From the NCBI GenBank assembly GCA_001986395.2, contig MQVO02000012.1:434001-498000 (forward strand): a stretch of DNA of 64,000 nt, read 5' to 3'. The DNA comes from Irpex lacteus (taxonomy: Eukaryota; Basidiomycota; Agaricomycetes; Polyporales; Irpicaceae). The position numbers were made by a program, and so were the translations under genes. The number at the start of each line of letters is the position of its first letter. The stretch's first letter is position 1. The notes under the pieces are model-generated. The model searched no databases. It saw nothing but the letters and a program-made list of their open reading frames with translations, and was not told where the DNA came from. This document shows, piece by piece, positions 1 through 11,800 of the stretch.

Positions 1-746
1 TACAAACTAGGGCTACAGATGAGTGGTAGAGATTAACGAGGGCAAATCAGTTGCAGCCGATCCAAGATTATTGGTCCGACGCGTTCGGTTCGGTTGATAT
101 CAGTTCAGGAGTGAAGTGAACCAGTCCGCGCTGCATTCCTGGCTTTCCGTAAACTGAATCCTCCACGCATGAGAGTTTCTTTTGTTATCGAATATGTGTT
201 GTAAGAACGCAGGAGACTTGGTTTCTACCCACATCTCCACTGACTTCGTGGACTACGGCCAAGCACGGTGATCTTGTGCTCCTGCAAAACCGAGTCGGCC
301 GACATTCCCAAATGCCGAGTGCCATGCCGATGGGTGGAGATGAGTATCGACTCCGCGAGCTCTCACTTGGCAAGTCAAAATCGATGAGGAGTTTGAAAAC
401 GACTGTTTCCTTTCCGAGACCTAGTAACAACGAACTTCGAAGGGTTTTCTTTCCTGTGCACATGTACATCACCTATAAGAAGCAGACACGTACTGAACGT
501 TGTATGTTGCTTGGTAACTCTCCGCTTTCTCAGATTATATAGCTCTCACTGGGAAGTCTGGCTGGTGAGTACGACCCGTCCATGTAGCTCCGAGTCAGGC
601 TGTACTTACACGCGAACATAGAGAGTCTCGGGATATAACGAAACACTGGTGACTCCGTCTTTCCCAACGTCTGCTTACCCAGTACTCGCGCAGTAACTGG
701 TATCACAAACTAGTGACTCTGTGCTACTGAGTCCGAGTTAGGCGCG
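1..746. other. Intergenic, no gene recognised
   Basis: Short open frames occur on both strands, but none has a recognisable motif, sensible splice sites or a credible start. The last part presumably holds the promoter and 5' UTR of the gene that starts at 747. Confidence 0.6.
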
Positions 747-2958
747 ATGATCTCAAGCTCACTGGACACGAGCTTTACGTTCGCGTACTACTGCTCCGGC
801 CATGGTGAGTTTTAGTCATAAGCTCTCTGCCTTTCTCCGCACCTTACGAATAGTTCCTTAGGCTATGGTCATGCGACGCGAGTATCTGCGTTCACCTCCC
901 ATCTCTTGAGCCTTAGGCCTAAGCCCGTGGTGTACATCGTATCGTCTGCGCCAGAGCTAGTGTTTTCTGATAGCATCGCGTTGGGAGGTGGGTCTAATTA
1001 CTCTCCGTCATAGTGATTCTTTTCACCTAACTTACAGCCATTAGCGTTGTATAGAAACGCGAACATAGATCCAGTGATCGTACAGCCTTTGGCGTGAGCA
1101 TCAGCTCTCCTTGTTGACTCTGATGTTGACTATTGGGCCTCCAGTTACCGAGTAGACCGACAGGCCAGCTTGAAAGTTCTCAAGCGCTTCCTAGATCGTA
1201 AAGATAGCATGATTGAGGAAGAATCTCGTTGGCTTCGTTTAATCGAGGCGGATTGCGTCCTGAGTGATGCGGCATTCGTTGGATGGTCAGTACATCGCAC
1301 AGTTACAATGTACACACCATTTACCGAGACATATCAGTGCTGCCGCAAATAATGCGGGGATACCTTCTGCCCTCATCACTAACTTCTCCTTTGACTCAGT
1401 GTTTAGTTATCTGGCTACGCCGTTGGTAGATAGCACTGAACCCCAAACCGATCAAGAGCTGGATCCATCTGTACCAAGACTACCCCCGGATATTCCCATT
1501 CCTCTTCCAGAGTTACAGCCTCTTGTGGAACAGATATGGTCGGGGTACCGTTGCGCCGATTTACTGCTACGGCTTCCTGGCGCAATCCCTATACCTTCGT
1601 TCTTCAGCTATCCTACCCTTCCGTCTCCTAACTGGGTCGACATATCAACACATAAGTTTACGCCTCAGATCATCGCCAATTTACTAGAGCAGCCATCGAA
1701 GCTGGATCTTCTTGCGCAGATACCCTTCCCTCCAGAATACCCCACGAAACAAGTCGCACGATCCGCCGTCTCTATGCCACTCCTCGTCCGTTCACCCAAC
1801 GCTGCCATATACACTCCAACAGGACGTGATCGTCTCTTAGACACCATTGGTGTGCCTGCTCGACTGCGGGGCCCTGACGCGAAGATTCTTATCGTCTCAT
1901 TTGGAGGACAGATCTTTCACAAGCCTCACTCGCATAGTCGGACACACAGCCGTTCGCACAGTCGATCTGCATCAGGCTCAGGCACACCAGATTCAGGGAT
2001 CCTTGCGCCCTCGAAAACTGCCAACACACCTCAAACGCATCTTGACATTGGTCTCTCGACTCTGAACCATCATGGTCAGTTGAATGGTGCGGAAAATGCG
2101 AAAGAGAAGGATGTGGACATCGTGTCGAGCGCATTGGGTCGAAAGAGGAGTCTTGTTACCCGTAAACCGGATACCCTGTCCCGTTCTGGTAGTCGACGTT
2201 CTCGGGCGCAATCCCTCCTCATGGTCCCTGGTGCACCTCCTGCCAATATCCCAAGCTCTCCGACATCTGCGACTGCGCCGGTCTTCGATACTATAATTGT
2301 CCCTCCTACGCCCCAAGTGGAAGATATAGACAAGTTCTCCAGTATCTCTAGCATCGATTCGATTCGTGATCTCGCACTGGACGAAGAGGAGGAGGAAGGC
2401 ACGTTACTCCCCGATGACTCGTGGATCGCTATCGTCTGCGGTGTTCCAAAAGATTGGGCAGCCGAAGGCGGCGAAGATCTACCTGACAGCTTCTTCGTTG
2501 CTCCCAAAGACGTGTACATGCCTGATCTGACAGCCATTGCTGATGTCCTGCTAGGAAAACTGGTGAGTTATTTCGTCGTCTCATCGATTGCATGCATACT
2601 GTGTGCCTGTGCCTTGATCACTCAAAGCTAAATGGAATTCTGTTTGTCTTATCCGTAGGGTTATGGAACTGTGTCGGAGTGTGTAGACGCATGTACGCCG
2701 TTTGTGTATGTCCCGCGGCCGTTGTTTATCGAGGAACACGGTCTTCGGCTGTACCTTCAAAAGGAAGGTGTAGGTGTTGAGCTCTCGAGGAGTGCGTACG
2801 AAGCGGGCGATTGGGCTGCTGCTGTGCAGGAGGCCTACGATAAAGGACGAGATCGCAAGATAAAGAAGAAAACAGAGGGTGAGACTGGACAATTAGCCGC
2901 AGAGGGGAGACGGAAAGCCGCAGAGCTCGTTGATTGGGTAAAGACGTGGAAAACGTGA
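747..2958 (+). CDS. Glycosyltransferase-like protein resembling the N-terminal domain of L-arabinokinase
   Basis: Exons 747-804, 862-987, 1045-1093, 1145-1285, 1338-2562 and 2659-2958 join in frame to give 632 aa. The start is the ATG opening the exon that encodes the first conserved block, FAYYCSGHGYGHATR (about residues 12-26). Further blocks are DPVIVQPLAYRVDRQASL, EADCVLSDAAF, GIPSALITNFSFD and, near the C-terminus, LGKLGYGTVSE followed by PFVYVPRPLF. These match the GT-B-like domain that precedes the sugar kinase in plant ARA1-type L-arabinokinases. The GHMP kinase half is absent, so sugar phosphorylation is not expected; I infer a nucleotide-sugar or sugar-binding role. A Ser/Arg/His-rich insert of roughly 180 residues (DNA about 1915-2400) splits the GT domain and is probably disordered. 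It converges with the NmrA-like gene downstream. Family call is firm, function is not. Confidence 0.82.
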
Positions 2959-3516
2959 TTGATCTGAATTTCGTTGCTGCGCATAGTAGGACGCGTGCAT
3001 TTAATTCGGAACGTCACCACAGCGACATGCAGTGTCGCAGGACATGTTGTACCCGTTTGAATCAACTACGTTGTGTTGAAACTTCTCAAGCATTCCTTCA
3101 CTCGGGCCCTGCGTTGGTACAATTGATCGTCAACCGTATATTGTGACAGTTCAACTCTGCTATCGCTTCTTTCTCAGTAAGAAGCTGACCGGAGAACTCG
3201 TGAAGAGCGGACCAGCGTCAAGTAAATTCTTTGTACAAGTGAAGCTTGAGCGACTGAATTGGAATTCTGTATACAGAAGCATCGTGAATGGCCGGCCACC
3301 ATAAACGTGGTAAAATACGAAGGAGTATGGTCGCTACAAGAAGCATAAATGTCCGTCAAGAAGCACCCGCTGCAAAGTGGTACCCACGAGCTGTGATGGA
3401 ACTATCACGCTGGGGAGCAAGAAGTGAAATCAGGAGAAGGAGAACATTATAAGAAGATGGGGATGCCTGTAATTAAGTGATTGCGGCAGCACAACCTAAA
3501 GTAATGAAGGCGCAGC
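2959..3516. other. Convergent intergenic region
   Basis: This separates the 3' ends of two convergent genes. I see only probable 3' UTR sequence and no gene. Confidence 0.6.
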
Positions 3517-4836
3517 TTATAACTGTGCCAGACGATTCCATCGAGGGCTTATCGTCTTACCGTCCTCCGTGTTCTTCAGAATACTCCTCTTCCACTGTCC
3601 TCGGTAATCATGCTCTTTCATCCACCTCTCCAGAGTCATCGTACCGGGGTTGATACTCCGGATCCACCCCATGTCCCTAGAGATGATATCATCTCTCCAA
3701 CAGGCCCACCACCCGGAGAAGTTCTTCCTCCATGTTGTAGACCCGTCTCCATCCGCCCGTTCGTTGGCGACGGGTTTATCGACTCCGTCAAAGTTGGCGA
3801 ACCAATCATCCAACGATTGACGGACGAACACGGCCTTTTCCCCAGTGACGTGTTGGAAGGTTGATACTAGGTAATCCCAGCCTACTATGTCACTCGCGAT
3901 TGATAGTTCCTGGCCGGATATCGAGGTGCGATTGTCGAATGTGTAACGCGCAAAGAATCCCAAGTCAGACAAGGCGATCATAGGGACGTGTCCATCACCA
4001 ATAGGGGAGGCGAATACGTATGTTCCATCCGCTCGTTTCTTCAACGGGCCGAACATCATCTGATTGTAGTAGCATCAGTTAACCGTGTCATGATGCTACC
4101 GAGGAGATCGACGAACGTTGAAAAGCATATCCATGTACGGGCCGCTCGTTACTATACTCCAAGACATAGCATCGTTGCCAACTTGCGACGGCTGTGCCTG
4201 TATCCATTCCGCAACACGGGCTTTACCATCTGTCGGGTGATAGTGGGTAGGTACACCGTTCCAGTGTTAATTATTATGAGGGAAATCACTGACCATAATG
4301 TTCGCAGCGGTAGACCTCATTGTATCCTCCTTTCTGAATATAAGGTAAATTCAACGGCGGAAGATTACCTGGAACGTAGATACTAACCTTCAAAGCGTAG
4401 TCCAAGTTACTCCAAACATAGTGCCTCATTGAGGGAGTCTGTTTCGCAATTTCAAAAACTCGCATGCCCACGTGAACCTCTTTCTGTTCTCCAATGGTGA
4501 AGCCATCCGTGTTGACCCATGCTCCATAGACACCTCGAAAGGCGGCTGAGATGGATTCAAAGTCCTCTACAAGGCCTGTGAAATGCCCATTCGAGTCAGA
4601 CGTGGGGACGGCGATAAGAAACACAGCTACTCGCCTTGTACTACCTCGACACCTCTCTGGCGGAGTTCTTGGGCCCTTTGGCCGTTCGTATCGCGTGTCA
4701 AGGCGCGAATAGCGTATTGCGACGGCGATCCGTCCGAACCGGCAGCGAGAAGACTGTCGATCACTGCCTGTCCTTGTGCACCAGTTGCACCAATGACTAG
4801 GATGAGCTTCTTTGGCTGAGAAGAAGAGGAAGGCAT
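3517..4836 (-). CDS. NmrA-like NAD(P)-binding family protein
   Basis: Minus-strand exons 4635-4836, 4388-4575, 4294-4333, 4117-4229 and 3517-4059 give 361 aa with every phase consistent. The N-terminus has a Rossmann dinucleotide-binding glycine motif, VIGATGAQGQAV (about residues 13-24). HYVWSNLDY and YRCEHYDGKARVAEW are typical NmrA-family blocks, as is GPYMDML before the splice and GDGHVPMIALSDLG near the C-terminus. Members bind NAD(P)(H) and often act as redox-sensing regulators rather than dehydrogenases; which applies here cannot be read from sequence. The first intron (4576-4634) appears to use a GC donor (gcgagt) with a cacag acceptor; the nearby GT donor gives the wrong phase. The gene lies downstream of and parallel to NDUFAF7. 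Confidence 0.88.
4576..4634 (-). other. GC-AG intron in the NmrA-like gene
   Basis: Reading the minus strand, the exon ends after VEVVQ plus one base, then gcgagt...cacag, and the next exon resumes at LVEDFES. Using GC at 4634-4633 keeps the frame and gives the family's usual spacing between the GVEVVQG and AAFRGVYGA motifs. The GT two codon positions later would need a different acceptor phase that is not available. Confidence 0.6.
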
Positions 4837-5279
4837 GACTGGGGAAGACTGGAAGGATACGTGGGAAAGACCGGTTAGTGAAGTCGTGTTTTACCCTCTC
4901 TGCAGGTCGGGTTTTATATGCCGCAGGAGCCGGGCTTTATTTCCTGTGGTGAGGCCACCGCACTTGAGGTGAACGAGAAATGAAGTTCACGTCACCATGC
5001 CGATAGCTGAGCCAATCTAAACCTAGAAGTAGCTCCGACGCTATCGATGAGAGAGAATCCACTTCATTCATTCTGTGGCGGCAGGAATAATTGGACGCGC
5101 CTCAATCACGTCAGTCCCTACCTGTAAGTCACAGACGACCTAGCATTCTCCACATCTGACTATCAAGCCATCGCCACAATAGTTATGATTGAGTAAAGAG
5201 CACTCAGGTGATATTAAGACTTATCATCGAACAGGGTGCGGCGAGGCGAATCATCTATCGCTTGTCATAGCGCGGTTGA
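4837..5279. other. Intergenic between two minus-strand genes
   Basis: It should hold the promoter of the NmrA-like gene and the 3' UTR of NDUFAF7. No further gene is seen. Confidence 0.6.
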
Positions 5280-7135
5280 TTAATTACGGGTGACGGATTG
5301 CTGTGGTTTTTCGTCCACGAAAGGCCACCTTTGTTCAGGAGACGGCTGAACCTGGCCCGTACCGGATATGGCAAGAACCTGATACTGGCTGCCCATTCCC
5401 GTCGCGTCGATGAGTCTGTTCGTCGCTTTTTCGATGTCGTGTTTTCTATCTTCCGACTTCGCCGCCTTCTTGAGGGCCTCAACCCGTAATCGAAGTCCCA
5501 TACGTGTGAGAAAGATTCCTTGGGGTAAGGGTCCCAACGGCATTGCTGCAGGCGAGGATTCCAGTTTCAGAATCCCGTGTAAATCAATGAAGGGTTGATT
5601 GGACGAATAGTCGAAGCGGAAAGTCAGATGACAGAGTAACTAGATAAAAGAGCCAGCCGGACACACCGAGATCAGCGATGGCATCTTTCAAGTATGCGAA
5701 GTCGACATTGGTTGTCAAATCACATTCTCCAGGACGATGAAAGACGTCTACAATTTTGTGATCTTTGAATCCCTACATGTCGCGAAGATCAGGGGGACAG
5801 ATTAGTACACTGCAGCTGCTGGTAGATAGGAATAGACAATTTGGATAAGGAGAAATAGGACTTACACGGAAAGAGTTACCGTACGACTTCTCTCCGCCGT
5901 AATCTACGATCAAGGCACATCCTGAGGCACCTGCTTCACCGAGACTATCGGAACGTAGGAGCTCCCCAATTCGTCGCGCAATTTTGAAAGATACTGGTGA
6001 GACTTCTAACCGGCTGCCAACGGGAATCTTCTCGAAACGGGGTGAAGATGCTCCAAGTAGATTGGCAGTGGCCGTGCTTGTTGGTGATAGGACAGTCCGA
6101 AGACGTGGTGGCGAGGAGTTTTTAATAAATCCTTGTGAGGCTCCGTCGACTAAGAGCGTGCTCGCACCTAGTTGAGTTGGTGCGGCTGGATCAGGTCCGG
6201 ATGTGATGAGCACCTCACGCCACCCATCAGCAGTTTTCTGTGCACGAGTGAGCGTTCATAGAGTTGCACTGAACAGGCGAACTTACTTGAAGCAAATGAA
6301 ACGGCAATGCGTCAAAGAATTCGTGGGCCACAATCATTGTGTAATTTTTATCCGAATAATCAACTTCGTCAATGTTGCTTTTCCAGGCAAGATTCAATTT
6401 ATTCCTCTCAGCCCACGGTTGTAAATTCGTGGCCTGCGTGGCCCTCAATGAATCGCTATTCTCGACTAATAGGACGTCGCTTATTGCGGCGCGAGCTTCC
6501 GGAAACTGCGATAGCACCTATATCTCCACATGAGTACCATAACAGCAGTGGCATTGAGTGCGAGGTCGTACACGGAGGATGTCAGCCATGAGCGTTCCGC
6601 GGCCTGGTCCAAGTTCCACTAGCTTGATTGGCTTTGACTTGCCAAAATTGAGCCACTGCGACAGTAGCCAAACTGCCAGAAGCTTCATTGACGCTGAGGC
6701 TCGTTATCTTCATTGATCTCAAGCTAATTGAATGGTGACTTACTTCGCCGAACACCTGGCTGATCTCAGGACTCGTGATGAAGTCACCTTTTGCCCCAAA
6801 CACCGGATTGGATGGATTGGAGTAGTAGCCTTCAGTGGGATGAGACAAGCACATCTGCATGTATGATGAGAATGACATGGGTCCTGTCGCCTATGAGTGC
6901 AATCAATGGTTAGCCAGCGTTGTAACTGACGGTTGGATGAGGTGGCACTCCCCTTGATCGTATCCAGTACTAGTTTCTCAATCTTTGTAGCCGGAGGTGC
7001 TGTAGAGAGGCCACGCAAACTCATTTGAGATATTTGACGGTGAACATTCTGTGCAGTTCGCTGTCGCGTCGCGGTGTGGCGAACAGCAGAAGCCCGAAAA
7101 CATGAACGGAGTCCGACATGCATACGGTTCTGCAT
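5280..7135 (-). CDS. NDUFAF7: Mitochondrial complex I assembly arginine methyltransferase NDUFAF7-like
   Basis: Seven exons (6931-7135, 6744-6883, 6572-6682, 6287-6517, 5866-6237, 5667-5772, 5280-5545) give 476 aa. The first 50 or so residues are rich in Arg, Ser and Gln and lack acids, as expected of a mitochondrial presequence. Diagnostic blocks are GDFITSPEISQVFGE, the SAM-binding loop VELGPGRGTLM, AHEFFDALPFH, ALIVDYG, FRGFKDHK, GECDLTTNVDF and LIDATGMGSQY near the C-terminus. The family symmetrically dimethylates a complex I subunit (NDUFS2 in animals) during assembly. The start is the only ATG ahead of the presequence. Intron 1 has two possible donors (gtcagt at 6930, or a weaker gtgcca further upstream); I prefer the first, which has a good donor and a ctaac-type branch site. 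The gene is divergent from TIF6. Confidence 0.9.
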
Positions 7136-7560
7136 CAAATCTCCCACGCTCCGAAGTAACTTGTATATCGGTATTATCTGACAGATGTACTCATGAGTCA
7201 ACGGGAGAGAACGCAGGAAGAAGACAAACCTGTGCAGGGACCTGACTGGGTCGCGGTTCGAACACACGCCCTTGCCTTTCTGGGCGTGAGTGCATTCAAA
7301 CTGCGGTGCCGACGTGCGGCACGCGGAAAGTGACACGAGTGTGACTCAACTGTGACTCTTGCGTAACTGTGTCGGGGCCGATGTGACGAATGACAGTGGC
7401 TGATTTTGGAAGAAAAATGCAGTAATTATAAGCAGCCTGCACACGACCGTCTTCATCATCTCCCTCGTCCTCCAAGCTCTCCATCCCGACATTTCCTTAG
7501 AAACTCACTTACAAGCCAGCCAAAACCACTACAAGTCTCTAATACAAAACCCCCCTCCCC
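7136..7560. promoter_or_regulatory. Divergent promoter region NDUFAF7 / TIF6
   Basis: About 425 bp between two divergent start codons. The TIF6 side ends in a pyrimidine-rich stretch with a short attataag motif near 7420, typical of a strongly expressed fungal housekeeping promoter. No gene is seen. Confidence 0.45.
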
Positions 7561-8524
7561 ATGGCTACCCGTAAGTCATCGATCCCTGTAGAACATATTA
7601 TATGTTTTTAACTTACCACTGCGTTAATTCACCAGGTTTGCAATTTGAGGGCAACAGCGACATCGGCGTATTCGCCAAGCTTACCAACAGCTACTGCCTC
7701 ACAGCCGTGCAAGGCAGCACAAACTTCTACTCCGTCTTTGAAAGCGAGTTGGGAGATGTCATTCCGATCGTACATACTACGATTGGTGGCACACGGATTG
7801 TCGGCCGTCTAACAGCAGGTGCGCCGTTATTCCACCTGCTATAGCTCGATATTAATAAATTGTCTAGGCAACAGACATGGTCTATTAGTGCCAGCCACCA
7901 CGACCGACCAAGAACTCCAACACCTTCGAAACTCCCTCCCCGATGCAGTCGCCATTCAACGAGTAGAAGAGCGACTCTCTGCCCTCGGAAACGTCATCGC
8001 CTGCAACGACTACGTTGCCCTCGTCCACCCAGATGTGGATCGCGAGACGGAGGAGATCATCGCCGACGTTCTCAAAGTCGAAGTATTCCGACAGACAATT
8101 GCGGATAACGTCCTTGTGGGCAGTTATTGCGCGATCACGAACCAGGGTGGATTGGTTCACCCAAAGACCAGTATACAGTCGCAAGACGAACTCAGCAGCT
8201 TGCTGCAAGTCCCTCTCGTTGTGAGTTTGGAGATGATTTACTATAATCCTGGTGTCAAGTCTGATGGTCAATATCCTTAGGCTGGAACTGTCAACCGTGG
8301 TTCAGATGTTATCGGCGCTGGTCTCGTCGTAAATGACTGGTGTGCATTCACAGGACTCGACACCACAGCTACCGAAATCAGCGTCATCGAGGCTGCATTC
8401 AGTAAGTGTATTCCGATTACAGTAGTTCTATCTTTCTGACGCCTAGCCTATAGAACTCCAAGGCCAAAGTTCTGCGGCGGTCATTGGTGAAATGCGTGAC
8501 TCCCTCATCGACAGCTGGGCATAA
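7561..8524 (+). CDS. TIF6: Eukaryotic translation initiation factor 6 (60S ribosome anti-association factor)
   Basis: Exons 7561-7570, 7636-7818, 7868-8220, 8281-8401 and 8454-8524 give exactly 245 aa, the usual eIF6 length. The sequence begins [20 protein letters not shown] and contains the conserved [48 protein letters not shown] and DWCAFTG blocks. eIF6 is needed for 60S subunit biogenesis in the nucleolus and blocks premature 60S-40S joining until it is released in the cytoplasm. The first coding exon is only 10 bases, so the ATG is separated from the rest by a 65 bp intron; such tiny first exons are common in ribosome-related fungal genes. No damage is visible. Confidence 0.97.
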
Positions 8525-8836
8525 TCATGAATATACCCTATCACGTCGGCTCTTGCTTACATTGTATCGATATTCGGTTCAAGTTCTCACACACTCGCAC
8601 TCAGCATTTGCATCAATGTATCCGTACGTTGTTAATATAGTTCATACTCGCAAGTTTACTCTGGAATTACTACTTCCTTGCATGGTTCAGCAACAACGAC
8701 ACGCTCGATAACGACTAACACGACATACAAAGGTGAGTGAAAGCTTGGAATAAAGAGCATGCACTAATGACTACGAGACAGCATAATGTTAGGAATAATA
8801 TGCACAAATGCAGAAGGTATAAGGAAAACAATATTT
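8525..8836. other. Convergent intergenic region
   Basis: Short AT-rich region between the stop codons of TIF6 and the AhpC/TSA-domain gene; probable overlapping 3' UTRs. No gene is seen. Confidence 0.55.
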
Positions 8837-11800
8837 CTAACTACGGTCATTGCCAAAGGTATACGCCAAGACTTCCTGCGTCAGCATGTATGCTTCGTCG
8901 TGTTCAACAGACTTATCCGACGAGATCGTTGGCCGCCGACCAGGATGCCATACCTCATACTTGTCTCGGAACTCATCAGGTGGGTGACTCTTATCTGGGT
9001 TAACGACGCGATAACTCCGTGGTGCTTTCCTCTGGTTGTTCGCGCGAGCTCGTATCTTCGCCTCTCGAATTCTTCTTGTGATCCGCTCCTCTTCCTCAGT
9101 ATCCTCCGCATCTGCATCATGACTCCGTCGTCCTCTCGATTCCCAGCTGGTCCCTCCATGAGTCTCCTGGCTTCGTTCGTCGTACGGAACCTCAACGTCG
9201 CACCATTCCGGTTCAGTGCACCGCCTCTTCTCACGTTTGGTCTGCATTCGCTCAAGACTCTTCTGGCGTTTCGTCATCCAGCGCTCTTCATCGTCGTGTG
9301 AGCGTGCCTCACGAGGGACGTAGGTCGGTACACCAGCGGCACCAAGAACCTCCGCGATAGGCGCATGGCCACGGGTATTCTTCATTCTATGGGCGTACGA
9401 GCACGTAAACCTAGACAAGGGCAGAATTCCGTCAGAACGTTTTCAAGCTCATACACCGCAAGACGAGAAGCACGACGAAGAATACTCACTCAGGCCCGAG
9501 TACGAATTCACCGCCAAGCTGTGCAACATCACCACCTTTCTCCCATACCGGCATCCCCACTCTCAACGCGTTGCGGACCACCATGGCGATACCGCCCCAT
9601 AGTCCGTGTCTCACGTAGTCTCCACGTTCATGGTCTGGACCCGGATTCGTCGTACGCAGGGTCATCCCCAGCGAGTTATAGACCTTGTGCGTGGGGTCAA
9701 CATAGAGTTCGAACGGGGTTCTGAAGATGTCTGTGGAACCCCGTGAAGGAGAAGGCGTAGAGGTGTAAAGTGAGTTCTAGACTCATTCGAGTAATTGTTG
9801 AGACTTACGTCTGTATGCCTTGATCATTGCCGCCGACCCGTTCCCAATAATCACCAAGCTTACTCCCGCTCGTTTGAGAGCTTCTGGGTTCACCGTCCTT
9901 GCAATCGAGTGCATATAGTCCTGGCATAACGGGCACCTACGACAAGATCATCCAGTCAGTGTTTCGTCCGCAGGAAATGTAGCCATACAAGGCACACGGA
10001 AACTCACCAGAAATGACGAATGAAGACGACGATGGTCTTCCTATTCCTGAACAAATCCCCGAATGGCACTCTAATCCCGCTCTGTGCGATAACAACATAC
10101 GACGCGGCGCGTTCAAGCTGGCTTCTCGTGGGAATAGCATCTTCGTCGAACCCACCCAACGCCGCTGCGGACGAAGATGACTGGTGTCGAGGTGTGGGAG
10201 GATAACGCTGAGCAGAGGACTGAGATCTCTTTCGTTGTTCATCTTCTTCTCTAGGCGAATACACTCGTTCCTGCTCCTCGTGAGTATTCGTTGTAAAGGC
10301 TGGAGAAGGCACGTTCATGAATGTGGGACCAGGCGTAGGAGGCGCGGTGCGGTGTTTACGAGCGCGTTCGGGCGAGGACTTGGCTGTCATCTCCATAGGA
10401 GACGATACAAGTGGAATTGATATCGGTGAGGATATATCCCTTGAGTGCTTGGAGACTTCAGGCGGTGCTGATTGTACTTCGCGAGGTGGAGGTGGTAGTG
10501 GTGAGTCGAGGTCCTTCAGCGGTGGCGGCTTCACTATCATCTTCTTCTGCACACGACTCTGAGTCGGAACAGCTGGAGGAGATACTCGTCCAACAGCCCT
10601 GGCCTTCTCCCGCTCCCGCTCCCGCTCGCGTTCCTTTTCCCTTTCCCTTTCGCGTTCCCGCTCCCTTTCTCTCTCCTCCCTCTCTCGCTCCCGTTCCCGC
10701 TCCCTCTCTCGTTCTCGTTCTCGCTCGCGTTCCCTATCCTTTAGCAAAACACCACTATCATCCGAACTAGCTGTACCAGCCCTCCTAGCCCTCGGCTTCT
10801 CCCCCATACTCTGAATCTGACTTTGCGACGTCCCCTGCCGACTCATCGGCGGCCTCAACTGCGCCACAGGCAAATAACCCGAATCGTCCCAATCCCTCGA
10901 CGCCCTCGAACGTTGACTGGCCCTCTCATCCTCCATCTCCTTGAACTGCGCTGCGAGAGCTCCGTTCTTGGATCGCAGAGACCCGGCTGTGGACATGGCC
11001 ACCGGAATTGGCGAACGAGCACGGCTGTGATGGGTCTGGTGGGATGAGGATATCGAAGATGCTGAGTGAGGTGAGGGAATAGACGTCGAGGAAGCTGCAG
11101 GGGCTGATACGATTTGCTCGTGCACCGACATAGGTACGGGCGACTTTGCTCTTAGGCTACCATTCACAGACTCCTCCGCTGTGTTCTTCCTGCTAGGTCC
11201 GCTCTTGGGCACGGGGGAGGCAACACGAGGAATAGGAGATTCCGTGCGAGGTACGCTCTGCACCTGGGATTGAGGGACAGCGACCCGTTGTACAGCCTGG
11301 TCCGAACCTCGTCTTGCAGGTATAGAGGGTAAAGGCATCGCACGTCGAACAGGTTCCGGCGTAGGCGCATATACTGTGGTCGTCGTCGATACCTTCACAT
11401 TCCCATCCGTCTTCGCCTTCGTCCGCATCGTCACCTCAGGACTCGGCGCCCTCGACCTCGTAAATTCCTCCTCCCGCTCCTCCTCCCTATCATCCACCAC
11501 ACCCGCCTCGTCCCTCGAATTCCCCTCATCATCCAGCGGATCATAATCAGAAAGCACAGTCGACAACGGCTTACTCCCCGTAGTTGGTACAGCTCTCTGA
11601 GTCAGACTGTCTCCGCTCCTACTTCGATTATGTCCTCGCATATAGCCACCGCCATATCCATACCCTAGACCCATCTGGCCTCGCCCATTGCTGAACTGCC
11701 TAACGACCCTCGTCACCGCCGGATCCGTCTGTGCACGCTGCGCACCACTAACTTCCTGGACCTGTCTCCCGACCGGAACTGGAGCAGCAGCAGTAACAGT

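Noticed and set aside
276..542. Open frame of 88 codons on the plus strand with an overlapping antisense frame
   Set aside because: No motif, no splice context and no relation to neighbouring genes; chance open frames upstream of the first gene.
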